Origin: Sabethes cyaneus
Taxonomy: Eukaryota; Arthropoda; Insecta; Diptera; Culicidae
Assembly (NCBI RefSeq): GCF_943734655.1
Contig: NC_071354.1
Span: 37,907,347 to 37,971,346 of the forward strand
DNA length: 64,000 bases
Direction of reading: 5' to 3'
Within the stretch, counting starts at the first letter, position 1. Each line of letters begins with the position of its first letter. Of this stretch, positions 32,214 to 43,936 are shown one piece after another. The position numbers were made by a program, and so were the translations under genes. The notes under the pieces are model-generated. The model saw nothing but the letters and a program-made list of their open reading frames with translations, was not told the DNA's origin and searched no databases.

Positions 32214-33944
32214 CTTCGTGCAAGCGGTGACATTCAAATGCTTCAGATCGTGCAGATAGCACGCAATGTACTGGATGGATTCATCGGTTACACAGTTCGT
32301 CGTGCTGTCCAGCTCCAATATTTGCAGGTTTTTGAAGCTAACCAACATGTAGTACAGTGTGGAATCCGTTAGATTGTTCAGTAAGCTCAGGTACAGTTCG
32401 GTTACTACCCTAGGACGTTTTCCGACCACTCCGGTCGAAATGCCATAGTCGCTGATCCGTTCACAGCTTGATATGTCCAAAACTTGCAGATGCTGCATCG
32501 TGTGCATATCGGCAACACCTTCGTCGCTGATAAGCCAACACCTTCGGATTTTCAGAGTGTGCAGCAGCGGGCAGCTCGTTATAATGGTTTGCAAGCAGTC
32601 ATCGTTCAACCCGATTGAAGCTGTTAAATCTAAATGGGTAAGTTCCGTTTGAAGACTGAGAAAGCGGATGATTCCAGGGTCCTTTAATGGTACTCGATCA
32701 CTGTACGCCACTGTTAGGTGAGTTAGCTGAAGGCCTTCAATTTCGCACAAACAATGCCATATGAAATCATCGACACACGGAGTATCCGCTAGATTTACTG
32801 CCTTCATTAGGTACCGGTTTCGGTTGATCAGTTTCATTACTCGATCGAGCATGGTGATTCGTTTGGATAGGTACAGGTTGATGAAGCAATTGGAAACGTC
32901 GATGGACCGAAGATTCGGTGCCATCGTGGTGAATCGCTCCAAGTGATATTCATTGAAATAATCGCAACCAGCGAGCGACAGATGCCGCAGGCAGAATAAG
33001 AAAAATGGAAACATCGGTTCCTCTGTGTTGTACTCTAAGGACCAGGATTTGAACAATTCATCACAGCACATTAGCTCAAGTCGGCGAAGGTTCAGAAGAT
33101 TTCTCATGATCGAGATAAATTTCTTCTTTTTGATTTTGCACGAGCGCAGGGTAAGCTCGGTTATCCATAAACCATGGATATCCCAGAAATCACTGTGCTT
33201 GTTAAATTCCACCTGAGTAAAAATCAATCGCGGATAGCATCGAAAGCCCTGGCTGAAGTACTTGAAAGGACCGACCTGATCACCGAACTCTATCCTGTCG
33301 AAATGGTAGTAGGTTTGGTTCAGGAACGGTTCGTAGAAGTGCGACGCTTCCATCCAACGACGACAGGTGCCACCTGCGGCCAGACGATCACTCACAGTAA
33401 TTTGTTTGAATATCACCAGAATCAACTCCATGGGCAGTAGATCAAACCGTGCCTTGAAACGTCCGTTGCAGTTGAAAGGTTCGAGCCAGGCTGGCTTTTC
33501 AGTCTCCGGTTCGGGTTCACCCTTATCGAAGTTCCATTTGATGTTTGGCATTTTGGCAATAATACTGTCCTTTCGTTTAATGTTGAGGGTTTCGGGATTG
33601 TTGAAATCCACAATTGGTTTGGGTACTGGTATCGGCACTGGTTTGGGTACTGCTTCATTACGGGACGATTTGCTATCAGGCAAGTTAAATCTCACAGTTT
33701 TCTTGGACTTCACTTTAGATTTGCTCGATCTTTGTTCACTAGTTTTTGTTCGGTTGCGTTCTTTGGATCTAGACGGTGGCTCTTTGTTTCCTGAGCCAGT
33801 TACAGAACAGATGTAGTCCATCAGATCTTTTCTGAGTTTTAGCTCGAGATTCATCCTGGCTGCTGGTTGGTTACAAACTAAGCTCCTGCCAGTGTTGCTA
33901 CAAGTAGTATACTGGTTGTTAAAATCATCAGCTCGTGGCGGCAT
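32214..33944 (-). CDS. F-box/LRR protein E, lacking normal C-terminal exons
   Basis: A single open exon of 577 codons runs from ATG at 33944 to a donor CACGAAG|GTACGT at 32214. The N-terminal 165 residues are basic and low complexity (KSKVKSKKTVRFNLP, then a PKPVPIPVPKP repeat). The F-box is uninterrupted by an intron, unlike in the paralogs (FDLLPMELILVIFKQITVSD, CRRWMEASHFY). LRRs follow, such as LLHTLKIRRCWLISDEGV and LQVLDISSCERISDYGI. Read-through past the donor stops after VR. The LTDAG exon is not found before gene D, 8.3 kb downstream. E may use the shared C-terminal exons of gene C, end short, or be decaying. It starts 433 bp from the divergent gene F. Likely SCF substrate receptor. 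Confidence 0.83.
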
Positions 33945-34377
33945 GAAACGTCATCACCCGAACCGTAGATGAGTTACCATGGCACTTTTTTCCAAATTAA
34001 TTAAATATTTATTTAAAAGTATGTGCTTCCTTAAAAATAGAAGTTAAGTAATTCGAAATTCAGTTAATGCTTCTCCTGAAGGTCTGCTCTGAATCCAAAA
34101 CGGACTCCAAAATCGCAGGCACTCACTCCCGATCGGATAGTTCATCGTGTAAACACAGTGAGTGAGTCGTCGTTTCACCCTGATCTTGAAATGCATCCGT
34201 CAGCGTCGTCTGGTTTAGTTGACTGGCTAGCGTCGCGGGCGTTGCATCGAAATTTTTCGCGGTGTCGGCGTGGTACCACAATCCCTGCATCACAGCCAGT
34301 GCCAAAAATTTCAACATAGTTGAAATTGTTTACGCTCGATCACAGTCGTTGTTGTGGTTCGTGGCAATTTCGTGACA
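33945..34377. promoter_or_regulatory. Divergent intergenic region between genes E and F
   Basis: These 433 bp separate the start codons of E (minus) and F (plus) and must contain both promoters. No TATA box is evident. A minus-strand open frame of 64 codons (34123-34317, starting MLKFLALAVMQGLWY) could be an upstream ORF or small peptide, but has no other support. Confidence 0.45.
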
Positions 34378-37300
34378 ATGAGTTTGGAACGTGTTGTGGA
34401 AAAAATCGAGCGCACGATGTACGAACACTTCGAGGACAAGTATTTATATTACTTCGAACCATTCTTTGAAGAACTGCCATTTGAGGTTGATCCATTACTT
34501 TCCTTGTGCGAATGATTTTAGAATTTTTGAATTTTATATCCTTCTAGCTGATGGTCTATTTGCTGAAGTTTCTAAATCCCACCGACCGCTGTGCTATGGC
34601 ACAAGCTTGCCAAGGATTCTATGAAGGTCTCAAGCATCCGGTGATGCTTCGTTCCACCTGGCTGCACATCTACGAAGTCGAGTTCGAGGACAATATTGAA
34701 CCGGTGCGCTGTCTACTAACAGCTTTCCGTTATTTTCCAAACGTCAAGCTAACAAAAATAATGTTCCGTAACCGAAGCGACTTTTGGGCAGAATTCGGTG
34801 AATCCATAGAGGAGTTGTGGTTCGATAATTGTATCTTATGGAAACAAAAGGTGCTGTCGATCCTCCGTTACACCTTCCGTCTGAAAAGACTCACAATCGA
34901 AAACTGTCCGGATTTGTTCCGTTCGTGGAAACAGCTAAAAAATCTCACGGTGACGTACTGCCCCACACTTCCGAATCTTACGCACATCAGTCTGGCGGGC
35001 AACAGCCGGCTCGAGCAGCATCATTTCGATTTCATTGTTGGTATGGCGCCAAAGCTTGACTCGCTAGACGTCTCCAACTGCTTCAAGGGGGTAGAAGCGA
35101 CGCAACGTTTTCGCATGTTGGATCACATCTTGCACTATGTGGAAGAGTATCAGCACTCGATCAGACACTTTTACATAGGCGACACACCGATCGACAATTT
35201 GTTTCTGCGCCGATTGGCGGCTATCAAGGAGCTGCAGTTGAAAAGTTTGAGTTTGATGGTGTGCGAGAAGATTCCATCCTCGGAAGCTGGAATCGTAGAA
35301 TTGATCGATTTCCAAACTAATCTCACCTATCTCGATCTAACCAGATCGCTAGCTCTAAACGATTCCTGTTTAATACAGATTTCCAACTGCATGCCTTTGC
35401 TGGAAACTTTAATCCTCAACCGCTGCTGGATGATCACCGATTATGGAATTTTGTCAATCAAAAAACTAACCCGATTGAAGCACATCGATTTAACCAGTTG
35501 CGAAAGAATTTCCGACGTTGGTATTTCCGGTGGGCTGTTGAATCATAACCGGCAGAAGCTGGAGAAGCTTTACCTAGGTTTACTGGCCAGTATTGGTGAG
35601 GTGGTTTTTACCAAGATTTCATTCGAACTGACGAACCTGGCGGTTCTGGACTTGGGAGGATGTTCCAACTGTATCAACGATCGGTCGATTCAGTATATTT
35701 TCTACCATATGACCGGCCTGAAGGAGCTGAATTTAGATTGCTGTGCGAAGGTAAGTTATTAAGTGATTTTTTTAACGTTAAGTTTGAATACCTGTTACAT
35801 CTGGGTTTATTACTATGTTTATTCCACCATCATAATGGATAAAGCAATTGGTAGTTCTCTGTTTCACGTTAGTGCTTATTAACATGTTCCTTACAATCGC
35901 GTGGAAGATTTGTGACTTCTAGATACCCACTGTTACTCATGCTACTGTATTTTTGGCCGAACCAGTAAGATTGCACAAAGAACCAATTGAATGGTCCTTG
36001 GGATTAGCATGACATTTTCATTGTGCAACTTCTACTGATTCAATACTTTCGAAATTGACTAGTAACGACGCCGACCACGACCAAGAGGCTGTACTCCCTG
36101 GTGAAAAACAAGGAATATTATTAGTTTGATGATTTTTGTTGCTAGAAACTGCGGGTGAATTTACCGTTTCATTACAAAAATCATGCAAGTAACGTATTTC
36201 GGTTCCCAGCCACCACGACCCGAACTCCTATATTCGGCTTCTCACCTAAGTCAAATCTTATTGTAAATTAAAATATAAATTACTATTCAAAACTGTTGGC
36301 TCGAATTTAAAAGGGCGTAATTGCCACGGCCTCGGAAAAATGTTGTCAAAACATTGCAACGAACGAGGTACTAAAGCAAGTGATGCTGATCCCTTATAAT
36401 AAAATACTCAGAACCTGAACACCTCAGCACCATGAGCGAAAACTAAGTATAATAATTTGCTTCATGAATCAGAACAAAATTAGGTTAATCACATTGACCA
36501 CCGCGAAACAATTTCAGATTCTTTGCGATTGTTAGGAAGATGTGGATCATCGCACATTGTTAAATGGCTCACAATATCTGACAACAAAAATACTTTGTAA
36601 TATATACTAGAAATTGGTCAAAAAACACGAAATGGATCCGAGGCCCGGAGAATCGTGTGTCATATACCATTCGATAGGATTCGCCGAACTGAGTAATGGC
36701 CTCGTTCGCCAAGGGGCCTAACAGTTTCAAAAAGAGTTGAATTTTGAGCAAACCTTGAGATCTATATCATGTGATATTTCATAAATTTGCCTTGAAACAA
36801 CTAACAAATGGCCCGGTTCTGTAAAGAAGAACAGGGCTTTCAAATGGAGTAAAAATGTTTTTGGCGGCCATCTTGGATTTGATCGCCATATTGGATTTTA
36901 TCAAAAAATTGCCGTTTTCACCATGAGCCCCCCAAGCGATTTTCATTTTAAGACCACCATTGGAAAGCTTTGCTGGGAGAAAAAATGCTTTAAGAAACAT
37001 TCATAAAATTAAGTGTGCAATGGCATTAACTAAACATTAACTAAAACAACCAGTTATTTGTAGCAAGGTTCACAATTTTCATATAATTATTGTGATATTT
37101 CCAAAATTTGCTACAAAACAAACTACAAACGACACGATTTTAAAAAGAGGAGAGATAGAGTTTATAAACGGAGTGAAAAAAACTAGGCGGCCATCTTGGA
37201 TTTGGCTGCCATGTTCGGTTTTATCAATAAACCGCCGTTTTCGTCATGATCCCCCAATTGATTTTAATTTTAAGACCATCATCGTAAAGCTGAGAAAAAA

Positions 37301-40300
37301 TGCTATAAGGAACATTCATCAAATTACATGTGTAGTGGCATTAAATAAACGAAACAGTTAATTATCTGTATCAAGGTTTACAACGCTCATATAATGGAAT
37401 ATCTTGCAACAGAAAATTAATTGATTTACACTCAAGTCTTTTTTTACACGGTTTATTTTTACGATTTTTGAATTAACGCGGTTTTTAGGGGCCGTGCAAT
37501 AATTACGTAAGGTCTTTTTCCTCATTTTTGAACCCCCCCTCCCCCCTATATAAGATTTTGTAAGATTTTGGCCAATCCCCCCAATTGAAACATCAAAATT
37601 CAAGTTTTATTTGAAAAGCTAGACATTGAAAGAATATTGAAACAGCTAACAAAGTTCAAACAAGTTCATAAAAACCAAAATTCAAACATATTCATAAAAA
37701 AACAAACAATATCAATTATCTGTTGTAAATCCCTTTATGGCCCACTCACGAACCGAACGTATTTCAGCATTGAGGTTGTCAATAAATGTTGGTGTATGCT
37801 CAGAAACTCACTAGCGTTCACTTAATTCGCATTGATCCAATCTAAATCGTCTGAACACGTGTCCTCGTCAAGTAGTGAACTTCTTTGCCTCTTCTAGATG
37901 ACACGCGACATGGTCTTATGTTGGAATTGGCACTGCGTTGCGTCTAATGTACAGATCTGTAATGACCATCCGCGATTTCCTTTGAAGCAAAATACTGACC
38001 CCACTCTGGTCAGATGCGGCAGGCAAGATCTTTGGGAACAGAAGAACAATACATCCCAAGAAACATTTTTGTTGTATAGTAGCTTATCAAGCACTTGTTC
38101 CATTGGTGCAGCTATACATTAGTTGAGTAAGCTACTTTTAAACAAAATCATGATATCATAAGGGATTGCAGCTGCCTTGCGGGATTGGGATAGGCAATTG
38201 CAACGAAATATGTTGGAATAATTGCATAAACCGATGACAGAGGCTCTGGAACAAGTAGGCCAACTGCTGTTTCCTTGAGTGGGCAAGGCTAAAATACTCA
38301 GCAGGTTGCTACGCATTTCCTTGCAGCATGAAAGATTTCGATACTTCACAACTTAACTCATCAATTTAAAAAAATTTGTAACAAATAACACGAGTGGCTA
38401 TTAAAAATGTGACTTTTTCATAATTTTTTCGCGTGTGAAAATCTTACGTAAGAAATGATTAAACCCCCCTCCCCCCAAATAAGATTTTGTAAGATTTCGC
38501 GGAACCCCCCCTCCCCCCATTATGCTTTACGTAATTAGTGCACGGCCCCTTATGACGATTTTTGAATTAGGCCATTGCAAATCATATTAAAAGTTTTTGT
38601 CACCCCCCCCCCCCCTTGGAAATTGGCTTGAAAAATCGGGGGGCAAAAAATAATTTGTAGGATATGAGTTAAATTTGTTTTATAAAATCAATTGTCTGTG
38701 GACTCTACAGTCTGAAAAGCTTGAAAAATGAATGTACGAGTTGAGTTAACGCTTCTAGCATGAAATGGAAATGGAAATGCAAACAGCGGAATTTCCGAAA
38801 ATCGGCCAAAAAAATTTTCTTTCGTTTTTGTCTTTTTTTCGTAGATTTTTGCTTGGAAATTAACAACGTATATTTTAAAAGCAAGAATAGATTTGGTTTT
38901 CACGTTTAAACATAAAATAAAAATGCCTAAAATCCATATTCTTTTGCTCGATTAAAAATATCTCTTTGTTTTTTTGCCTCCCCCCCCACCCCCCCCCCCC
39001 TTTTTCAGTGGCCTAAAACCGGAGGGACAAAAACTTTTTAAAATATTTGTAATGGCCTTAACACGGTTTTTTGAATTAACGCGGTTTTTTTAAATCATTT
39101 TTCGCATTAACGCGGTTTTTCAGCGATTTTTAAATTCGAGCGGCTTTTTTGATGATTTTAAATTAACGCGGTTTTTTACGTCGATTTTTGAATTAACACG
39201 GTTTATTTTATGACAATTTTTGAATTTACGCGGTTTTTTACAACATTTTTAGAATTTACGCGGTTTTTTTACACGGCACGTATCCCCCGTGTAAAAAAAG
39301 ACTTGAGTGTATTTAGTTAATGCCATTGCACACCTAACCTGCTGAATATACACTCAAGTCGCTTTTTACGCGAAGGGTACGTCCCGCGTAAATCAAAACC
39401 GCTTAAAAAACCGCGTAAATTCCGAAATTCGCGTAAAAAACCGCGTAAATTCCGAAATTCTGACTTCAGTGTATTTTATAGCATTTTTTCTCAGTTTTTC
39501 GATGGTGGTGGATGGTTTTTGGATGGTCTTAAAATTAAAATCGGTTGGGATGCTCATGGTGAAAACGGCCATTTTTTGATAAAATCCAACATGGCGGCCA
39601 AATGCAAGATGGCCGCCAAAATTTTTTTTACTCCATTTGAAAGCCCTGTTCTTCTTTTCAGAACTGGGCCATTTGTTAGTCGTTTCATGGCAAATTTATG
39701 AAATATCACATGATATAGATCTTAAGGTTTGCTCAACATTCAACTCTTTTTGAAACTGTTAGGCCCCTTGGCGAACGAGGGGTCCACTGTTTCGAGGTAT
39801 CAAAAGTGTAATTCTTATTTTTTAACCATTTTCAACCAATTAAGAGCAAAAGTTCCAATATTTGAAAGGTATTGCTACATAGTAGATCACTCTTAAATTA
39901 AATATTTTTCGATCGGATGTTTTATTTAAAAGTTATATGTAAGCAAAAACGTAAAAACCACATGACGCGATTTTCTTTGGAATCGTTTAACCAATTTAAA
40001 TGATTTTAGTATCAAATGAAAGTTCTTACTTTTGCAATTGTGTCTGTCTTTGTTTCATTGAAAAAGATTAAGCGATATAAATGTTATGTCTGAAAATGCG
40101 TTTTGACTAGGCTTCAATTAGTCGAACGTTTCTCAAAGATGCCCAAATCGATTTATGCACTTTTAGTCTTATTTGAAAGGTAATATAGCCCCATAGATCA
40201 CTTATTTTACTTCATTTTATTTTATTGGTCATCGACCCTGCGCCGAATGAATTATGGTCCTCTAGTACTGTCGACGCTAGGCTACCGTTCTCCGATTTCC

Positions 40301-43300
40301 TTGAACCCCAGCTGACTGTGCATCGTGCTCGAGAGCGCACAGCCACCGGGTCCGGGTCTGCCCCGAAGTCTACGGCCTCTTCCTGGTTCTCTGCTGAAAA
40401 CAACTGTGGCTACTCTTTCGTTGGATATTCAGGCCACGTGCCCAGTCTATCGCAGCCTGCCATATTGTACTACCTTCGCTATATCAGCATATTTGTAAAC
40501 TTGATACAGCTCGTGGTTCATGCGTCTGCACCACATTCCGTTTTCCATTTTGTCACTAGGTATTGATCGCCGAATTTTAGGCTCAAAAATCCAAAGCACT
40601 CGTTGTACAGCTGCCTTCAGCGGCCATGATTCATGTCCATACAGGGCCACCGAGAGGATGAGTGTTCTGTAGAGCGTCAGTTTTGTGCAAATTTGCAAAC
40701 TACGGAACTTCAGGTGGTTTCGTAATCTGTAGAAAGCCTAATTCGCAGCTGCAATGCGTAGTTTCACTTCGCGGCCTTGGATCGTTGTCATATGTCACGA
40801 GCGTACCAAGGTGCATGAGTTTCTCAACTGCTTCATATCGTTCTCCATCCAGCTCTACCTTGGCACCAATACCGTTTGGACTCCTGCGTTGCCTGCCAGC
40901 AACCGTGTACTTCGCTTCGTCGGTGTTAATGGTAAGCCCCAATATCTCTGCTTCCCGTTTAAAAGGCCTAAGGGCTTTTTCCACTGCTCTACGGTTGATT
41001 CCAATGATATCGACGTTATCCGCGCAAAACCAAGAAGCATGTGAGATTTCGTGATAATACTCCTGTTCTTTTCTACTTTAACTCTTCGTATTGCACCTTT
41101 CAAGGCAATGTTGAATGGCAGGTTAGAGAGTGCATCCCCTTGCTTAATTCCATTCAACGTCAGGAAAGCAGCTGAGGCCACACCTGCTATTCTGACGCAT
41201 GATTTTGACCCATTCTGCGTCACACGAATTAGAATAATTAGTTTCATCGAAAACCATGTTCTAGCATTATCTGTCACAGCCCGTTTCATTTGACTGAATC
41301 GCACACCGCCTTAAAGTCCACAAACAGATGATGCGTCTGCCAGTTGTACTCCCGTAGCTTGTCTAGTAACTAATGCAGGGCAAACATCTGATCCGTCGTG
41401 GAGCGACTCGCTCGAAAACGAGCCTGGTACTCACCGACGAAGAACTCCGCTAACAGTGTCAGTCTAGAGAATAGGTTACAGGAAAGCATCTTATAGGCAG
41501 AATTAAATAATGCAATACCTTGATAGTTTTTACCCTCGAGCCGATGTCCTTTTTGAAAATAAAATGAGGCCTTCCAACCACTCCTCCGGCATTTGTTATT
41601 CCTCCGAGATCCTGACAACGATCCGGTGGTTTGCCCTGTACAACCGCTCACTCCGTTGACATTCACGTCATGTTTTGGGAACTCTCCATAGGTCCTTTCG
41701 AGTCTATCGTAGAACTTGTCCTTGTCCGTTGATTAGGCTGTAGTTTGGGAATTAGTCCTTAACGTTCAACACTCACATACGGCGATCTACGAGCCTACAC
41801 CGGATAACTCGTTGCTTTTATTGTCCCACCACTGCGTAATCGACCCCATATATGACCGGTTATACATAATTCTTAGTTTTTCTGCCATAAGTCAGGAAAA
41901 AATATATGGTACGGGAGGGTATTTTTTCGGCCTGTTTCTAAACTCAACCTATCTTCATTTTCTTCCGCTAATAAAAATACTTTGCCGATATACAATTTTA
42001 ATATGTTATAACTATTTTTTCTAGACTGTAAGTAATCTACTGTTTTTTTTTACTAAAAGAACGTCAAAATCACCTGTCCTTCCACCCGAACTAGGCTATA
42101 GGCCGAAGATGCAATCCCTTAATGGGCCGAAAATACCCTCCCGTGCCCTGTAAAGATTTGGATGTGACGAACAAGATCTTTTTTAATGTTTTACATGTGC
42201 GGAAATTTGCTTCCGATTTTATTAAAAATTCTTTGTTTTACGATGTGATGAGATAATGAGATAATGATTTATGATGATTTGATATGATTATAAAGTTAGT
42301 AGTGTTCTAGAAAATCAACTTTTTTGGTCGTGACTCAAAAAAATTTGTTTCAAAAATAACTCACAGGGTAGAACACAGTTTTTCGGATTTTTCTATGGAA
42401 TTGCCCACCAAAAATTTTACGGAAAACTTCATCAGTAAAACTATGAAAATCATACAATTCTAGTTGGAGTTTTTTGAGAAAATATTGAGTTCAAATTATT
42501 TAAATTTTGTTTATAAACTAGGGTCGTTCATAAAATATTATAAAATTCTGGAACTTGAGCCAAAAGCTATACGATAATTGTGAAAAACCCCGGTGCGGTT
42601 GATTCAAGTTGTAATATGTAATATCATAGTTGTAGAATAGTGAACTGATTGAGCTACAGTTAGTTAAAGTTACTCGTGAAACTCACAGGAACATGCCGCT
42701 GCTGTTTTTGTAGCCGCCTGAGCACGAAGAGTCAGATGGACAGTTCTTGCGGAATAAACATAACGCTCAGGTCATGATAATTCCTAAGCAGCGAGCAATT
42801 TTGGCCATCAGGCTGAAGTAGCAATTCAAGAATCAAAAATTTTAGTAATATAAGGGAAATTCAACAAATATAGGGGGTAAAATGATGTACTCAAATTTAG
42901 AATGAAAAATGATTCTGAAGCAACAGGGAGTGATGAATAAAGGTCCGCCCTTTGGATTAAACCATATTAATGTAATTGTAATGGCATGTAATTTTTCACG
43001 ATATTTTTTCATCATTTCAGCTTACAGATGCCGGCATGACGGGAATCGATTTGCCCGAGTACGCTATTTCGATTTGGGAGTACGAAATTAGTTTTTCCAT
43101 TGAAGATCTCAAACGGTTGCGGTACCTGAACTTGCACGGATGCTATCGCATAACAGATTACGCTTTCAGACGGAAATTTCGCTTGATAGAGTTAAGAGAA
43201 CTCATACTGGAACGATTACAGGTAAATTGTTTGTGTTTTGATTAGCTCTGTACTGATTTGCAATATTTCCTTTTTCTAGATCACTGAGTACGGCGTAGAA

Positions 43301-43588
43301 AAGCTCGCGCTAAACTGTCCATCCTTAGAAATCATAGACTTTAGCGAGTGTCAAAACGTCAACGATCGCTGCGTGGAAATCGTCGTCAAAGGATGTATTC
43401 GACTGACCACTCTTAAACTGCAGAACTGTCCCTTAATTTCCGACCTGGCTATTGATTACATTGTGCAATACAGCAAGACTTTAAAACAGTTGAACATTCG
43501 TGGATGCTACAAAATTTCTGCCGAAGCGGAGGAAAAACTCAGTACCGTCAGAACTTTGAGACACGTAATTGCAAATGAACGAGAATAG
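34378..43588 (+). CDS. F-box/LRR protein F, complete, with a 7.27-kb intron
   Basis: Exons are 34378..34485, 34548..35750, 43021..43221 and 43280..43588, giving 606 residues; introns are 62, 7270 and 58 bp. The start ATG (gtgacaATG) gives MSLERVVEKIERTMYEHFED. The F-box joins FFEELPFE to LMVYLLKFLNPTDRCAMAQA. Exon 2 is exactly 1203 nt, as in gene C. LRRs include LETLILNRCWMITDYGI. Exon 3 starts LTDAGMTGIDLPEYA with phase 0 on both sides, so it completes the protein despite the distance. The last exon fuses the two terminal exons of C (LKQLNIRGCYKISAEAEE) and ends at TAG 43586. The large intron is filled with MITEs, a composite inverted repeat and an antisense RTE relic. By family an SCF substrate receptor. 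Confidence 0.87.
35751..36589. other. Start of intron 2 of gene F, no element recognised
   Basis: The donor GTAAGT is at 35751. The following 840 bases show no clear repeat boundary or coding frame. Confidence 0.4.
37429..39309. mobile_element. CACTCAAGT-type element with minisatellite core and nested element
   Basis: Ends CACTCAAGTCTTTTTTTACA in both orientations, flanked by TA (37427-37428, 39310-39311). The core is a degenerate tandem array of a roughly 30-base unit containing GAATTAACGCGGTTTTTT, best seen at 39060-39290. A 1062-bp element is inserted at 37488-38549. Poly(C) runs occur at about 38603 and 38982. Confidence 0.75.
37488..38549. mobile_element. PIF/Harbinger-like non-autonomous element, 1062 bp
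   Basis: Left end GGGGCCGTGCAATAATTACG; right end on the other strand GGGGCCGTGCACTAATTACG. A TTA direct repeat flanks both sides (37485-37487, 38550-38552), the three-base target duplication typical of PIF/Harbinger. Subterminal AAGATTTTGTAAGATTT motifs beside C-rich runs are also inverted. Short open frames inside have no recognisable transposase motif. Confidence 0.7.
39351..39471. mobile_element. 121-bp MITE, CACTCAAGT family
   Basis: Starts CACTCAAGTCGCTTTTTACG and ends (other strand) CACTGAAGTCAG, flanked by TA (39349-39350, 39472-39473). The interior is built of AACCGCGTAAATTCCGAAAT repeats, related to the minisatellite of the larger neighbour. Confidence 0.65.
40225..41730 (-). pseudogene. 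Antisense RTE-clade retrotransposon relic in intron of gene F
   Basis: On the minus strand, in order: KNYQGIALFNSAYKMLS and LAEFFVGEYQARFRASRSTT (41666-41370); NARTWFSMKLI, CVRIAGVASAAF and KQGDALSNLPFNIALKGAIR (41304-41080); LGFARIT, where LGFADDI is expected; EKALRPFKREAEILGLTINT; and YGHESWPLK with WCRRMNHELYQVY near 40500. These are RTE RT and thumb landmarks. The catalytic ADD is lost and frameshifts are frequent. It is transcribed, if at all, antisense to gene F. Confidence 0.8.
41907..42150. mobile_element. TA-flanked MITE, about 244 bp
   Basis: Left end TGGTACGGGAGGGTATTTTT; right end read on the other strand CAGGGCACGGGAGGGTATTT. TA lies at 41905-41906 and 42151-42152. No coding frame. 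Confidence 0.65.
42153..43020. other. Distal part of intron 2 of gene F
   Basis: AT-rich sequence without a recognised repeat. The intron ends with TTTCATCATTTCAG at 43020, a good acceptor, directly before the LTDAG codons. Confidence 0.5.
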
Positions 43589-43729
43589 TATAATCCTTCA
43601 GGGGAAATTGTGAAAAAAAACCTCATCAACCGGACGGTAGTCGGTAAAAGGTAGCCTAGCTAAAACATAACATCGGTGCAGGTCAGGAGAAAAATGGTTA
43701 AACAAAACAAAAACACCGGAGATGCATGT

Positions 43730-43735
43730 AATAAA
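43730..43735 (+). terminator. Polyadenylation signal AATAAA of gene F
   Basis: AATAAA about 140 bases after the stop codon of gene F. It is only about 25 bases from the stop codon of the minus-strand exon at 43762-43936, so the two transcripts converge and may overlap. Confidence 0.6.
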
Positions 43736-43761
43736 AATATTAAATCATATAAATTTACTCT

Positions 43762-43936
43762 TTATGCTTCGTTTTGACGCTGCCGACGGCCTTCTTCCCG
43801 CTGGCTGGTTGCGGCTACTGCTGCGAGCTTGCCGAGAGGTTGAGTGGACCTGCGTTCCAATCGCGCGGCATTTTGTTCTTTGGTGGTGCTACTACTACTA
43901 GCCATTGTGACGGGGCGGTACTTTGGCTTTGATCTC
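43762..43936 (-). CDS. Terminal coding exon or small protein converging on gene F
   Basis: On the minus strand an acceptor ACCTCTCAG precedes an open frame RSKPKYRPVT, then an ATG at 43905 with a good context (cacaATGG). It reads MASSSSTTKEQNAARLERRS and ends in a basic, glutamine-rich segment EEGRRQRQNEA with stop at 43762. From the ATG it is 47 codons; from the acceptor it is 57 plus a split codon. Codon third positions are GC-rich, unlike the surrounding DNA. Upstream, an ATG near 44057 opens MSNLTDRRPTDQPTDTGGG, which ends beside a possible donor, but joining it shifts to a different frame with an early stop. I do not recognise the family. Confidence 0.35.

Larger units (their letters stand above)
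36590..40205 (-). repeat. Large composite inverted-repeat element in intron of gene F
   Basis: The ends match, in reverse orientation, the ends of the repeat at 4020-4800. Inside, 36690-37000 (GGGGCCTAACAGTTTC, GGCGGCCATCTTGGATTTG, GCCGTTTTCACCATGAG) reappears inverted at 39478-39783. The left arm also has a second tandem unit at about 37085-37380. The centre is occupied by a CACTCAAGT MITE (37429-39309) that itself holds a PIF/Harbinger-like element, and by a second small MITE (39351-39471). No transposase frame. Confidence 0.65.

Noticed and set aside
34123..34317. 64-codon minus-strand frame in the E/F promoter region
   Set aside because: A hydrophobic start is visible, but no conservation or signals support it; noted only as a possible upstream ORF.
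39060..39290. CRISPR-like array
   Set aside because: The repeats are contiguous and degenerate without unique spacers; it is a minisatellite inside a transposon in a eukaryotic genome.
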